A DNA stretch of 32,033 nt from Comamonas aquatica NBRC 14918 (GCF_000739875.1 NZ_BBJR01000058.1:1-32033); one strand, 5' to 3'; counted from the stretch's first letter, positions 17,897 to 26,565 are shown. The notes: generated by a model from the sequence alone, not told the origin. Made by a program: numbers and translations.

Positions 17897-18910
17897 ATGC
17901 AGCCTTCCAGCATTTCCCCTTTGCATACCTTTTCCCAGCAACGTCGCGACTGCCTGCGCGCCGGTGGTGCCTTGGCCTTGGGCGGCTTGCTGCCTGGCGT
18001 CCATGCCGAAGAGGCGTGGCCCAGCCGTTCGGTGCGTTTTGTGGTGCCGTTTGCGCCCGGCGGAAGCTCGGAGATCGTGGCCCGGTCCACGGCGGTGGAG
18101 TTGACCAAGACCCTGGGGCAGAGCGTGTTCGTGGACAACAAGCCCGGCGCGGCAGGCAATATCGCGATGTCGGAGGTGGCGCGCAGCACCGACCAGCACA
18201 CCCTGGTCCTGGGGCATATCGGCACTTTGGCGGTGAATCCCTACATCTTCCCCAAGCTGCCCTACGATCCGGTCAAGGACTTCAAGCCGGTCAGCTTGCT
18301 GGCGAAGGTGCCCAGCCTGTACGTGGTGCATCCGGACTTGCCGGTGAAGAACCTCAAGGAGTTCATCGCGTACGCCAAGGCCCGCCCCGGCAACCTCAGC
18401 TATGGCTCGGCAGGGAACGGCAGCGCGGGGCATCTGGCGTTTGAATACCTCAAGATGACGGCCGAAATCTTCATGCTGCACGTGCCCTATCGCGGCACCG
18501 GCCCGATGGTCAACGACCTGCTGTCCGGGCGTGTGCCGGCTTCGGCCATCGGCGCGGCGGCCGTCATTCCCTTTATTAAGGCAGGCAAGCTGCGCTGCAT
18601 TGCCACAGGCTCGGTCCAGCGCCTGCCCCAGTTGCCTGACGTGCCGACGGTGGCCGAACAGGGGTTCCCGGGCTTCGAAATGACCCAGTGGTACGGGATG
18701 ATGGCGCCGTCCAATCTGAGCGATGCACAGATCGCCAAACTGTCGGCGGAAACCATGAAGGCGGTGAAGGCCCCCGAGGCGCTCAAGCGCTTGACGGGCG
18801 ATGCCGCCGAGGCGATTGGCGGAACGCCGGAGCAGTTCACGCAGTTCATCGCCAGTGAACAGGTGCGCTGGAAGAAGGTGATCGCGCGCGCCGCCATTCA
18901 GCCGAGCTGA
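17897..18910 (+). CDS. Bug/TctC-family periplasmic binding protein
   Basis: 337 aa from ATG 17897, with Shine-Dalgarno GGAGAC 6 nt upstream; the longer frame to 17777 runs through the typA terminator and is rejected. The N-terminus looks like a Tat signal (SQQRRDCLRAGGALALGG, cleavage after HA near residue 37). The mature part is typical of tripartite tricarboxylate transporter receptors: WPSRSVRFVVPFAPGGSSEI, VDNKPGAAGNIAMSEVARS, YGSAGNGSAGHLAFEYLK, VPYRGTGPMVNDLLSGRV, VPTVAEQGFPGFEMTQWYG. Such proteins bind small carboxylates. No permease genes are nearby, so it may be an orphan receptor that works with a distant TctAB or feeds the TctDE sensor next to it. Confidence 0.88.
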   Translation: MQPSSISPLHTFSQQRRDCLRAGGALALGGLLPGVHAEEAWPSRSVRFVVPFAPGGSSEIVARSTAVELTKTLGQSVFVDNKPGAAGNIAMSEVARSTDQHTLVLGHIGTLAVNPYIFPKLPYDPVKDFKPVSLLAKVPSLYVVHPDLPVKNLKEFIAYAKARPGNLSYGSAGNGSAGHLAFEYLKMTAEIFMLHVPYRGTGPMVNDLLSGRVPASAIGAAAVIPFIKAGKLRCIATGSVQRLPQLPDVPTVAEQGFPGFEMTQWYGMMAPSNLSDAQIAKLSAETMKAVKAPEALKRLTGDAAEAIGGTPEQFTQFIASEQVRWKKVIARAAIQPS

Positions 18911-18958
18911 TGTGGCCAGTCGCGTGCGCGGCTCCACCAGGCATTAGCATTGCCATCT

Positions 18959-19624
18959 ATGCGAATCCTGCTGGTTGAAGATGAACAAGCCCTGGGCACC
19001 TGGCTGAGCAAGGCGCTGGAGCATGCGGGGATCCAGGTCGACTGGCTGGACAACGGCCTGCTGGCCGATCGCGCCCTGCAGCACGGCGATTACGACGCCT
19101 TGGTGCTGGACCTGGGGCTGCCCAGCATGGATGGCCGCATGGTGCTGCAGCGCCTGCGGGCGCGTGACCAGCGGCTGCCCACATTGATCCTGACGGCACA
19201 GGATGCGCTGGACATCCGGGTGGCCGCGCTGCACGCGGGGGCGGACGATTTCCTGCTCAAGCCCTTCGCCCTGGCGGAGCTGGAGGCACGGTTGCACGCC
19301 TTGGTGCGCCGCGCCCGGGGCAGCGAGCATGCGCGCCATGCCTGCGGCCCCCTGATCTACGACAGTGGCCGCAAGCAGTTCCAGCTGGCCGGGCAGGTGC
19401 TGACTTTGTCGCCCCGCGAGCTGAGCGTGCTGCGGGTGCTGATCCTGCGCAGCGGTGAGCCACTGTCCAAGGCGCAGATTCTGGAGCGCGTGTTTTCCGA
19501 CGACGAGGATGTGCACCCGGAAGCGGTCGAGGTCTTCATCTACCGGCTGCGCAAGCGCCTGGACGGCAAGGGCGTGCGCATCGTCACGCTGCGGGGACTG
19601 GGCTATGTGCTGGAAGCGGATTAA
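18959..19624 (+). CDS. tctD: OmpR-family response regulator (TctD/QseB type)
   Basis: 221 aa from ATG 18959. Receiver domain: MRILLVEDEQALG, phospho-acceptor Asp51 in LVLDLGLPSMDG, Thr79 and Lys101 in FLLKPF. DNA-binding winged helix at the C-terminus: LTLSPRELSVLRVLILRSGE, then VEVFIYRLRKRLDGKGVRIV and TLRGLGYVLE. All key residues are intact. It lies 48 bp after the Bug protein gene and overlaps the sensor kinase by 20 bp, so the pair is translationally coupled. In TctDE systems the regulator controls tricarboxylate uptake genes; assignment to this subtype rests on the kinase type and the neighbouring receptor genes. Confidence 0.88.
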   Translation: MRILLVEDEQALGTWLSKALEHAGIQVDWLDNGLLADRALQHGDYDALVLDLGLPSMDGRMVLQRLRARDQRLPTLILTAQDALDIRVAALHAGADDFLLKPFALAELEARLHALVRRARGSEHARHACGPLIYDSGRKQFQLAGQVLTLSPRELSVLRVLILRSGEPLSKAQILERVFSDDEDVHPEAVEVFIYRLRKRLDGKGVRIVTLRGLGYVLEAD

Positions 19625-21080
19625 GCGCCCGGCACAGTCCACCGGAGGCCGTTGGCTGCAGCGCTGGTGGCGGCGCAGCACCCTGTGGCAGCGCCTGGCA
19701 CTGTGGCTGTTGCCGGCCTTGCTGCTGGTGGTGAGCCTGGAGCTGTGGATGACGCGCCAGGATGCCTTGGCGGCGGCCAATGCGGCCTATGACCGATCTT
19801 TACTGGGGGCGCTCAAGTCCATCGATGCCAACATCTCCACGGCCTCGGGCGGGCTGTCGGTGGAGCTGCCTTACCGCATGTTCGAGTTCTTTGAGCTGAC
19901 GGCCAGTGGCCAGGTGTTTTTTCGCGTGGCGACATCGGACGGCCTGGTGGAACTGGGCAGCGCCGACCTGCCCGAACCCGCGCAACCGCCCGATCTGGCA
20001 ACCCCCGTGTTCTATGACGCCGTGTACTTTGGCGAACCCTTGCGGGTCGCCGCCTACCGCCGCGCCTTGGGTGGCCTGCAGGACGCGCACAGCCAGGCCA
20101 GCGTGTTGCTGCAGATTGGCGAAAGCACGCGCTCGCGCCAGGAGTTCAGCGACCGTTTCGTGCGGGGCGCGATGCGCCACGATGCCCTGGTCTTGCTGCT
20201 GCTGCTGTGTGGCTCGGCCGTGGTGCTGATGGTGGCCTTGCGGCCGTTGGCCCGCCTGGCGCGCGAGGTGCAGTCGCGCTCGGCGAATGACCTGACACAC
20301 ATCGATGATGGCGACCTGCCCGCCGATGTGCGGCCCCTGGTAGCAGCGGTCAATCAGCAGATGCGGCGCAGCCAGGAGCTGATCGCCGTGCAGCGCGAAT
20401 TTCTCGACGATGCATCGCACCAGCTGCGCACCCACCTGACCACCTTGCAGATGCAGGTGGATTACGCGCGCCGCACGGACGATGCAGGGCAGGTGCGCAC
20501 GGCGCTGGACGCGCTGGCCAACGAGATCGGCCGGGCCACGCGCAGCGCCCAGCAGCTGCTGGCCTTGGGGCGCAGCGATACGGCGGCGGTGGCGATGGTG
20601 CCCGTGGATCTGCAGGCGCTGCTGCGGGCCGTGGCCTTGCAGTGGTTGCCGCAGGCACGGGCCAAACGCATCGACCTGGGCTTGCAGCCGTCGGCAGCAC
20701 CCGCGCTGGTGGCGGTGGGCGATCCCGGCTTGCTGCACGAGGCCCTGTCGAATTTGGTGGCCAACGCGATTGCCTACACCCCGGTGCAGGGCAGCATCAC
20801 CTTGTCTGCGACCGCCGATGCCCATGACTGGTCTCTGCAGGTGGAAGACAGCGGACCAGGTCTGACGGAGGCCGAACGCGCGGCGCTGGGGCAGCGTTTC
20901 CGGCGCGGTGCGAATGCCGGGCAGGGCGGTTTTGGCCTGGGCTTGTCGATCGTGCGCACGATCGCGCAGCGCCATGGCGGCCATCTGCTGTTGGCGGCCC
21001 GCAGCGCAGGCCCAGGGCTGCATGCCATGATCGTGTGGCCACGCAGCACCGCCGCTGCCGATACAGTCGCTGTACCTTGA
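19605..21080 (+). CDS. tctE: TctE-type sensor histidine kinase
   Basis: 491 aa from ATG 19605, overlapping the regulator by 20 bp. Two membrane helices (about 28-49 and 194-212) enclose a periplasmic sensor domain of the type found in TctE/QseC-like kinases. The dimerisation/phospho-acceptor box is FLDDASHQLRTHLTTLQ, with His272; the usual Pro after RT is His here. ATPase domain: N-box NLVANAIAY (383-391), G1 DSGPGL (415-420), G2 GFGLGLSIV (442-450). The open frame reaches further upstream inside the regulator gene, but that part is only shadow. Directly followed by a TctC-like gene 16 bp on. Confidence 0.88.
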   Translation: MCWKRIKRPAQSTGGRWLQRWWRRSTLWQRLALWLLPALLLVVSLELWMTRQDALAAANAAYDRSLLGALKSIDANISTASGGLSVELPYRMFEFFELTASGQVFFRVATSDGLVELGSADLPEPAQPPDLATPVFYDAVYFGEPLRVAAYRRALGGLQDAHSQASVLLQIGESTRSRQEFSDRFVRGAMRHDALVLLLLLCGSAVVLMVALRPLARLAREVQSRSANDLTHIDDGDLPADVRPLVAAVNQQMRRSQELIAVQREFLDDASHQLRTHLTTLQMQVDYARRTDDAGQVRTALDALANEIGRATRSAQQLLALGRSDTAAVAMVPVDLQALLRAVALQWLPQARAKRIDLGLQPSAAPALVAVGDPGLLHEALSNLVANAIAYTPVQGSITLSATADAHDWSLQVEDSGPGLTEAERAALGQRFRRGANAGQGGFGLGLSIVRTIAQRHGGHLLLAARSAGPGLHAMIVWPRSTAAADTVAVP

Positions 21081-21096
21081 CGTCCTCCGCTTGCCC

Positions 21097-22152
21097 ATGC
21101 CGAAGCAACCTCTTTCCTTTGACCGCCCGTCCCGCCGTCGCGTGCTGCGCGATTGGGCGCTGCTGCCTTGGGTCGGCAGCTGGGTGCCTGCGCCAGGCCT
21201 GGCGCAGGCGCAGAGCGCCGCAGCGGTTGACCCCAGTCTGCTGGCTGCCGACTGCGTGATCCCGGCGCGTGCCGGGGGCGGCTTCGCCTTGACCTGCGCT
21301 CTGGCGCGCGATGCCTTGCAGGCGGTGCGCCCGCAGCGGCCGCCGTTGGGGCAGCGTTACCTGCCTGGGGGCATTGGTGCCGTGGCGTTCGACCGGGTGG
21401 CGTCGGGCCAGCTGGGCGGCAGCCACACGCTGGTGGCGTTTTCCAGCGGCTCCTTGCTGAACCTGGCCCAAGGGCGTTTTGGCCCGCATGCGCCGACGGC
21501 GGTGCACTGGCTGGTCACGCTGGGCACGGACTATGGCGTGGTGGCCGTGCACCGGGATGCGCCGTGGAAAACATTGCAGGAGTTGTTGGCGGCACTGCGC
21601 CACGATGTGTCGCGCGTGGTGTTTGGCGCTGGCGGCACCGTGGGCAGCCAGGACTGGGTCAAGACCGCCTTGTTGGTGCGGGCAGCGGTCCGGGACCACA
21701 AAGCCATGCGTTTCGTGGCCTTTGAAGGTGGGGGCGAGGCCTTGGAGGCCTTGCAAGGCAAGCATGTGCAAGTCTGCTGCGGGGATGCGGCCGAGGTGCA
21801 CCAGCGCATCAGGGGCGGTGCCCCCATCCGTTTGCTGGCGGTGTTTGCCCCCCAGCGGCTGCCGGGCGACTGGGCGGCGGTACCAACGGCCCGTGAGCAG
21901 GGGGTGGAGCTGGTGTGGCCCACGGTGCGGGGCCTGTACCTGAGTGCCAATGTGTCTGCGGAGGTGGCGCAGGCCTGGACACGGGCCTTCCAGGAGGCCG
22001 TGACCGCGCCCGGCTATGCGCGTCTGCAAGTGCGCCATGGCCTGTTCCCGCTGGAGCTGACGGGCAAGCCCTTGCAGAACCACGTGGAAAACCAGCTGCA
22101 GTCCTTTCGCCAGCTGGCCGACGAACTGGGGCTGCGGCGCTGGGCGCGCTGA
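21097..22152 (+). CDS. TctC/Bug-like binding protein adjacent to the kinase
   Basis: 351 aa from ATG 21097 (a TTG at 21091 is an alternative). The N-terminus is a probable Tat signal: SRRRVLRDWALLPWVGSW, cleavage near AQA/QSAAA. The mature part resembles the tricarboxylate receptor TctC: IPARAGGGFALTCALARDAL, YLPGGIGAVAFDRV, GSLLNLAQGRFG, FVAFEGGGEALEALQGKHVQ and ending LADELGLRRWAR. Divergent from the Bug protein at 17897. It follows tctE with a 16-bp gap, so the three genes tctD-tctE-tctC-like probably form one operon. A role in ligand presentation to the TctE sensor is inferred from gene order. Confidence 0.8.
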   Translation: MPKQPLSFDRPSRRRVLRDWALLPWVGSWVPAPGLAQAQSAAAVDPSLLAADCVIPARAGGGFALTCALARDALQAVRPQRPPLGQRYLPGGIGAVAFDRVASGQLGGSHTLVAFSSGSLLNLAQGRFGPHAPTAVHWLVTLGTDYGVVAVHRDAPWKTLQELLAALRHDVSRVVFGAGGTVGSQDWVKTALLVRAAVRDHKAMRFVAFEGGGEALEALQGKHVQVCCGDAAEVHQRIRGGAPIRLLAVFAPQRLPGDWAAVPTAREQGVELVWPTVRGLYLSANVSAEVAQAWTRAFQEAVTAPGYARLQVRHGLFPLELTGKPLQNHVENQLQSFRQLADELGLRRWAR

Positions 22153-22254
22153 AGGTGCGGCGTGGGCCCTGGTGCGTCGGAGACGTGCAGCCCCTGGGCG
22201 CTGGGGCACAATGCGGGCCATTGATTCCCTCTGAACAAGAACCAAGGAGACACA

Positions 22255-23352
22255 ATGCGCGAGGTTGAGCAACATATCGTCAGTGAAGTGCACGGGCAGG
22301 TCGGCTTCATCACCCTGAACCGCCCCAAGGCCATCAACGCCCTGTCCCTGGGCATGGTGCGTGACCTGTTGGCCCAGTTGCTGGCCTGGAAGGACGATCC
22401 CGCCGTGCTGGCCGTGGCCATCCGCGGCAGCCACAAGGAAGGCGTGTTCGGCCACTTCTGCGCCGGCGGCGACATCCGCTTCCTGCACCAGGCCGGTAGC
22501 ACGGGCAACCCGCAGCTGGAAGACTTTTTCACCGAAGAATACGCCCTCAACCACCTGATCTTCACCTACCCCAAGCCCTACATCGCCTTCATGGATGGCA
22601 TCGTCATGGGCGGTGGCATGGGCATCAGCCAGGGCGCCAGCTTGCGCGTGGTGACCGAGAAGACCAAGATGGCCATGCCCGAGACCATCATCGGCCTGTT
22701 CCCCGATGTGGGCGGCGGCTACTTCCTGTCGCGCTGCCCCGGTGCCGTGGGCGAGTGGCTGGCGCTGACGGGCGACACCATCGGCGCGGCCGAGGCGATT
22801 GCCTTCCAGCTGGCCGATGCCTACCTGCCCGCGAGCGAGCAGGGCGCCGTCTGGGATGCCCTGGCGCAGCAGACCTTTGCCAGCGGTGAGGCCGTGCAGG
22901 CCTTTGTGCAGTCCCGCACGCAGGCCCAGGCGCCCGGTGCGGTGCGCAGCACGGCAGACATCGACCGCGTGTTTGGCCTGCCCACGCTGCAGGCCATGAT
23001 CGACACGCTGGAGGCCGACACCGCCAGCGAGTGGGCGCAGGCCACGGCCGCGGCGTTGCGCAAGCGTTCGCCCCTGATGCTGTGGGTGGTGTTAGAGCAG
23101 ATCCGCCGCGCGCGCGGCATGGATGTGGCCACCGACCTGCGCATGGAGCGCGACATGGTGCGCCACTGCTTCTACCTGCGCCCCGGCCAGTCCGAAACCG
23201 TGGAAGGCATCCGCGCGCTGGCTGTGGACAAGGACCAGAGCCCGCAGTGGAACCCCGCACGCATCGAGGACGTGCCCGAGGCCCTGTGGCGCGCGTTCTT
23301 CGTCAGCCCCTGGCCGGCGCATTCGCACCCGCTGGCCAGCCTGAAGGACTGA
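22255..23352 (+). CDS. Crotonase-fold protein, 3-hydroxyisobutyryl-CoA hydrolase type
   Basis: 365 aa. Ribosome site AAGGAGA 4 nt before the ATG. The first 200 residues are a crotonase domain: VGFITLNRPKAINALSLGMV, the CoA-binding FCAGGDIRFLHQAG (69-82), the oxyanion hole GIVMGGGMGISQGAS (115-129), and MPETIIGLFPDVGGGYFLSR (141-160), with Glu143 and Asp151 at the positions used by HIBYL-CoA hydrolases. The long C-terminus (ECH_2 type) is also typical, since plain enoyl-CoA hydratases are about 260 aa. The likely reaction is the thioester hydrolysis of 3-hydroxyisobutyryl-CoA in valine breakdown, though some relatives are hydratases. Confidence 0.85.
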   Translation: MREVEQHIVSEVHGQVGFITLNRPKAINALSLGMVRDLLAQLLAWKDDPAVLAVAIRGSHKEGVFGHFCAGGDIRFLHQAGSTGNPQLEDFFTEEYALNHLIFTYPKPYIAFMDGIVMGGGMGISQGASLRVVTEKTKMAMPETIIGLFPDVGGGYFLSRCPGAVGEWLALTGDTIGAAEAIAFQLADAYLPASEQGAVWDALAQQTFASGEAVQAFVQSRTQAQAPGAVRSTADIDRVFGLPTLQAMIDTLEADTASEWAQATAAALRKRSPLMLWVVLEQIRRARGMDVATDLRMERDMVRHCFYLRPGQSETVEGIRALAVDKDQSPQWNPARIEDVPEALWRAFFVSPWPAHSHPLASLKD

Positions 23353-23432
23353 GGCGGCCACACCACGGCCCCAGCCCCCACGCGGGTGCCGCTGTGCGCG
23401 GCCCGCGCCTTGCCGGCCCGCTGTGGCCTGGG

Positions 23433-23455
23433 GCGTGGCGTTAAAAAAGCCACGC
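23433..23455 (+). terminator. Hairpin downstream of the crotonase gene
   Basis: GCGTGGC (23433-23439) pairs with GCCACGC (23449-23455); the loop contains six A. No T-run follows, so termination probably depends on the larger palindrome 30 bp further on. Confidence 0.4.
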
Positions 23456-23486
23456 GGCGTGGCCGGTGGCTGGGCTATTAATTCTG

Positions 23487-23572
23487 TGAGCGGTTGGCGC
23501 TTGTCTGGCAAGGGTTTCAGGGCTTTTTGCGCCTGAAACCTTGTGCCGGAAAGCGCCAGCCGCTCATTTTTT
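23487..23572 (+). repeat. 80-bp imperfect palindrome (element B), probable terminator
   Basis: Arms: TGAGCGGTTGGCGCTTGTCT (23487-23506), continuing GGCAAGGGTTTCAGG to 23521; the right arm starts with CCTGAAACCTTGTGCCGG (23532) and ends GCGCCAGCCGCTCA (23566). Six T follow on the plus strand (23567-23572), so it can terminate the crotonase transcript. The TAA stop of the minus-strand chemotaxis gene lies in this T-run. Same family as the elements at 14427 and 25397. Confidence 0.8.
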
Positions 23573-25174
23573 ATCCTGACAGCAACGCGGGCTCGCGGCC
23601 GCGGGGCAGGGCGCGCGCGCGCTGCGCTGTGGGCTGCTGCGACAGTTTGAAGGCCTCGACCACCTCGCGCAGCTGGCTGGCCTGGGCGTGCAGGTGGGCG
23701 GCCGCGGCGTTGGATTCTTCGACCAGGGCGGCGTTCTGCTGCGTCATCTGGTCCAGCTGGGCAATCGCCTGGTTGACCTGGGCCGCGCCCTGGCTTTGCT
23801 CGTTGGTGGCGGCGTTGACCTCGGCCACGATGTCCTGCACACGGTTGACGTTGTCCAGGATGGCCTGCATGGCCTGGCTGGCATCGTGCACCTGCGCGGT
23901 GCCAGCGCTGACGCTGTGCAGGTTGGTGTCGATCAGTTGGCGGATTTCCTTGGCGGCGGTGGCGCTGCGCTGGGCCAGGGTGCGCACCTCGCCGGCCACC
24001 ACGGCAAAGCCGCGGCCTTGTTCGCCGGCGCGGGCGGCTTCGACCGCCGCGTTCAGCGCCAGGATGTTGGTCTGGAAGGCAATACCGTCGATCACGCCGA
24101 TGATGTCGCCGATCTTGCGGCTGCTGGCGTGGATCTGCTCCATGGTCTGCTGCACGTGCTGGGTCTTGTCATAGCCCTGCTGCGTGGCCAGCGAGGAGTT
24201 GCGCGTCAGCGCCTCGGCCTGGCGCGTGGCTTCCGTGCACTGCTGCTGAGCTGCTCGATCGCGCTGGCGCTTTGCTCCAGGTTGGCGGCCGTGGTCTCGG
24301 TGCGGCTGCTCAGGTCGTTGCTGCCGCTGGCCACCTGTTCGCTGGCGGTGGAGATGCTTTGTGCCGACTGCAGCACCTGGCCCATGGTGCGGTTCAGGGT
24401 GCTGCGCATCTCGTCCAGGCTGCGCAGCAGCTGTCCGGTTTCATCGCTGTGGTAGTGGGTCTGGGGCGTGCCGCTCAGGTCCAGCGCCGCGACCTCGCGC
24501 GCGGCCTGCTGGGCCAGGTGCAGGGGGCGGGTGATGCTGCGCGTGACCAGCACGGCACACAGCAGTCCCAGGGCCAGGGCCGCGCTGGTGAATACGCCCA
24601 GCTGCCACATGCTGGCGGTACGCGACTGGCGGCTTTGGGCCGACAGCTGGTCAAACAGCGCACGCTGCGCGTCCGCCAGGTCGGCCACGGATTGCAGGTA
24701 GGCCGTCATGGTGGGCTCGAACTGCTGGGTGAAGACGCGGTGCGCCCCCTCGGCATTGCCGGCGGCCTTGAGCGCGGCGATTTCCTTGCGCTGCGCCAGG
24801 TAGGCGTCGCGCAGCTTGGAGGATTTTTCCAGCAGGGCCAGCTGCGCCGGATCACGCAGGTGGGCGTTGATGATCTTCATCTGCACGGCGGTGTCGGCCG
24901 TGGCTTCCTTGGTGGCCTTGTCGAAGTACTGCACCAGGCTGGCATCGTCGCTCTTGGCAATCGCCGCAGCGCGTTGCACCCCGGCGGTGACGTTCATGGA
25001 CCAGTTCTTGAGGGCGCGCTCGGTCACCAGCACCTCGTTCATCATGTGCGACAGCATGCGGTCCTGCTGCAGGGACTGGTAGATGGCCAAGCCGCTGCTG
25101 CTGACGAAGAGCAGCAGGATGCTGCCAAGCACGGCCGCGAGCTTGCGGCCAATCGGCCAGTTGCCATAAGACAT
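23571..25174 (-). pseudogene. Methyl-accepting chemotaxis protein, frameshifted
   Basis: Reads as one transducer only if a frame change near 24240 is allowed. First part (25174 to about 24242): membrane helix 1 (about 11-31), a helical periplasmic sensor of the four-helix-bundle type, helix 2 (MWQLGVFTSAALALGLL, 189-211) and HAMP (RSITRPLHLAQQAAREVA), then the start of the signalling coiled coil up to SAIEQLSS; it then runs out of frame to a stop at 24206. Second part in another frame: CTEATRQAEALTRN onward, the hairpin tip IDGIAFQTNILALNAAVEAA, RAGEQGRGFAVVAGEVRTLA, and a C-terminus ending in LLSG without the CheR-binding pentapeptide. Family spacing suggests about 10 nt are missing. Ribosome site GAGGAA is intact. 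Real inactivation and assembly error are both possible. Confidence 0.85.
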
Positions 25175-25499
25175 GGTGGTTTCCTCGATATCCGTTGGTT
25201 GCAGGGTGACTGCGGGTTTTTATGTATTGACGGTATGAATCTGTTTTTTGAAATTTTAGAGATGAAGTTTTTGTGACAGCGTTGAGTTGGTGCAAATGGC
25301 ACGAATTTGGTGCAAACCGTTGGTGTTCTGCATCACAGGGGGCGGTCATCGCGGGCCGCGCAGGTTGTGCCGCGGCGCAAGGCATCAACAAAAAGAGAGC
25401 TGCCAGCGCTTGCCTTGCCAAGGATTACCAGTCATTGCGACCTGAAAACCTTGCCAAGACAGCGCTGGCAGCTCTTTTTATTGAAAGTGTGCTGCCGAT
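25175..25499. other. 325-bp gene-free region between the chemotaxis gene and smpB
   Basis: Contains the upstream region of the minus-strand chemotaxis gene, a direct repeat TTGGTGCAAA at 25287-25296 and 25307-25316 (exactly 20 bp apart, two helical turns), and the palindromic element at 25397-25474. No coding potential was seen. No convincing sigma-28 or sigma-54 promoter was found. Confidence 0.6.
25397..25474. repeat. 78-bp palindrome (element C), terminator of smpB
   Basis: GAGCTGCCAGCGCT (25397-25410) pairs perfectly with AGCGCTGGCAGCTC (25461-25474); the inner arms (TTGCCAAGG and ACCTTGCCAAGAC) continue with mismatches. A-run to the left and T-run to the right, so it can terminate in both directions; smpB ends 25 bp to the right on the minus strand. 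The core AGCTGCCAGCGCT is identical to that in the infB-rbfA palindrome. Confidence 0.85.
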
Positions 25500-25973
25500 T
25501 CAGCGGTTGCGGCTCTTCATCGCGCGCTCGACCTCGCGCTTGCCTTCGCGGTCCTTGATCACATCGCGCTTGTCGTGCTCGCCCTTGCCCTTGGCCAGGG
25601 CCACGTCGCACTTGACCAGGCCGTTCTTCCAGTACAGCTTGGTGGGCACCAGGGTGTAGCCTTTTTGTTCCACCTTGCCGATGAGGCGACGGATTTCGTC
25701 CTTCTTCATCAGCAGCTTCTTGATGCGTGCGGCATCCGGGTTGACGTGGGTGGAGGCGGTCTTCAGCGGCTGGATCTGGCAGCCGATGAGGTACAGCTCG
25801 CCTTCCTTGATGATGACGTAGCCCTCGCTGATCTGCGCCTTGCCGCTGCGCAGGGCCTTGACTTCCCAGCCGTGCAGCACGATGCCGGCCTCATGGCGTT
25901 CCTCGAAGAAATAGTTGAACGCCGCTTTCTTGTTCTCCGCGATGCGGGATGGTGTTTCTGGTTTTTTTGCCAT
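25500..25973 (-). CDS. smpB: SsrA (tmRNA)-binding protein SmpB
   Basis: 157 aa from ATG 25973; the frame extends to 26027 but [20 protein letters not shown] is the usual start. SmpB binds tmRNA and brings it to stalled ribosomes in trans-translation. Family blocks: [72 protein letters not shown] and a basic C-terminal tail ([20 protein letters not shown]) that occupies the decoding site. Length is normal. Divergent from ratA, an arrangement common in proteobacteria. The tmRNA gene is not in the window. Confidence 0.97.
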   Translation of the reverse strand: MAKKPETPSRIAENKKAAFNYFFEERHEAGIVLHGWEVKALRSGKAQISEGYVIIKEGELYLIGCQIQPLKTASTHVNPDAARIKKLLMKKDEIRRLIGKVEQKGYTLVPTKLYWKNGLVKCDVALAKGKGEHDKRDVIKDREGKREVERAMKSRNR

Positions 25974-26124
25974 GGGTCTTTCTGGGCGGGTGACCCGCAG
26001 ATGCCGGGCTCTACCTACAATGGGCATTTCTCCCGCTAAGCAGCAATTCTAGTTTCTTCAGCCTCGCGCCACCCGTTTGCCGGTGCAATGCCCCAGGGCA
26101 TGCGCCACGCAGGCTTTTGCTTTC

Positions 26125-26565
26125 ATGAAAAACGTCAACAAGTCCGTCCTCATTTGGTATAGCCCCGAAGAAATGTTCGCCCTGGTGGCCGACGTGGCGC
26201 GCTATCCAGAATTTTTGCCCTGGTGCTCGCACACCCAGGTGCTGGAGCAGGACGAACACAGCATGACGGCCGAGGTGGGCATGTCCATGGGGGCCTTGCG
26301 CAAATCCTTCGTGACCCGCAACGTGCACGAAGGCCAGCACAAGATCAGCATGCGCCTGATCAAGGGGCCGTTCTCGCGCCTGGAGGGGCACTGGATGTTC
26401 CACCCCGTGGGCGATGGCTCGCAGCGTGCCTGCAAGGTGCAGCTGCAGTTGGACTATGGCTTTGACAGCAACGCGGTGGCGGCCCTGATCGGCCCCATCT
26501 TCGACCGGATTGCCAACTCCATGGTCGATGCCTTCATCAAGCGCGCCGAAAAAGTCTATGGCTGA
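26125..26565 (+). CDS. ratA: RatA-family START-domain protein (Coq10-like)
   Basis: 146 aa from ATG 26125 (MKNVNKSVLIWYSPEEMFAL); the longer frame to 26077 lacks support. SRPBCC/polyketide cyclase fold, with family blocks VADVARYPEFLPWCSHTQVL, AEVGMSMGALRKSFVTRN and PIFDRIANSMVDAFIKRAEK. E. coli RatA was reported to block 70S formation; related Coq10 proteins bind ubiquinone. Which role applies here cannot be seen. It overlaps rnfH by 8 bp and lies opposite smpB, as in E. coli. Confidence 0.9.
   Translation: MKNVNKSVLIWYSPEEMFALVADVARYPEFLPWCSHTQVLEQDEHSMTAEVGMSMGALRKSFVTRNVHEGQHKISMRLIKGPFSRLEGHWMFHPVGDGSQRACKVQLQLDYGFDSNAVAALIGPIFDRIANSMVDAFIKRAEKVYG

Noticed and set aside
25175..25290. 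Sigma-28 (FliA) promoter for the chemotaxis gene
   Set aside because: TAAA and a CCGTCAA-like box occur on the minus strand but with about 20 bp between them instead of 15.
25297..25316. TGGCACGAATTTGGTGCA as a sigma-54 promoter
   Set aside because: The GG and GC elements are 14 bp apart instead of 12.
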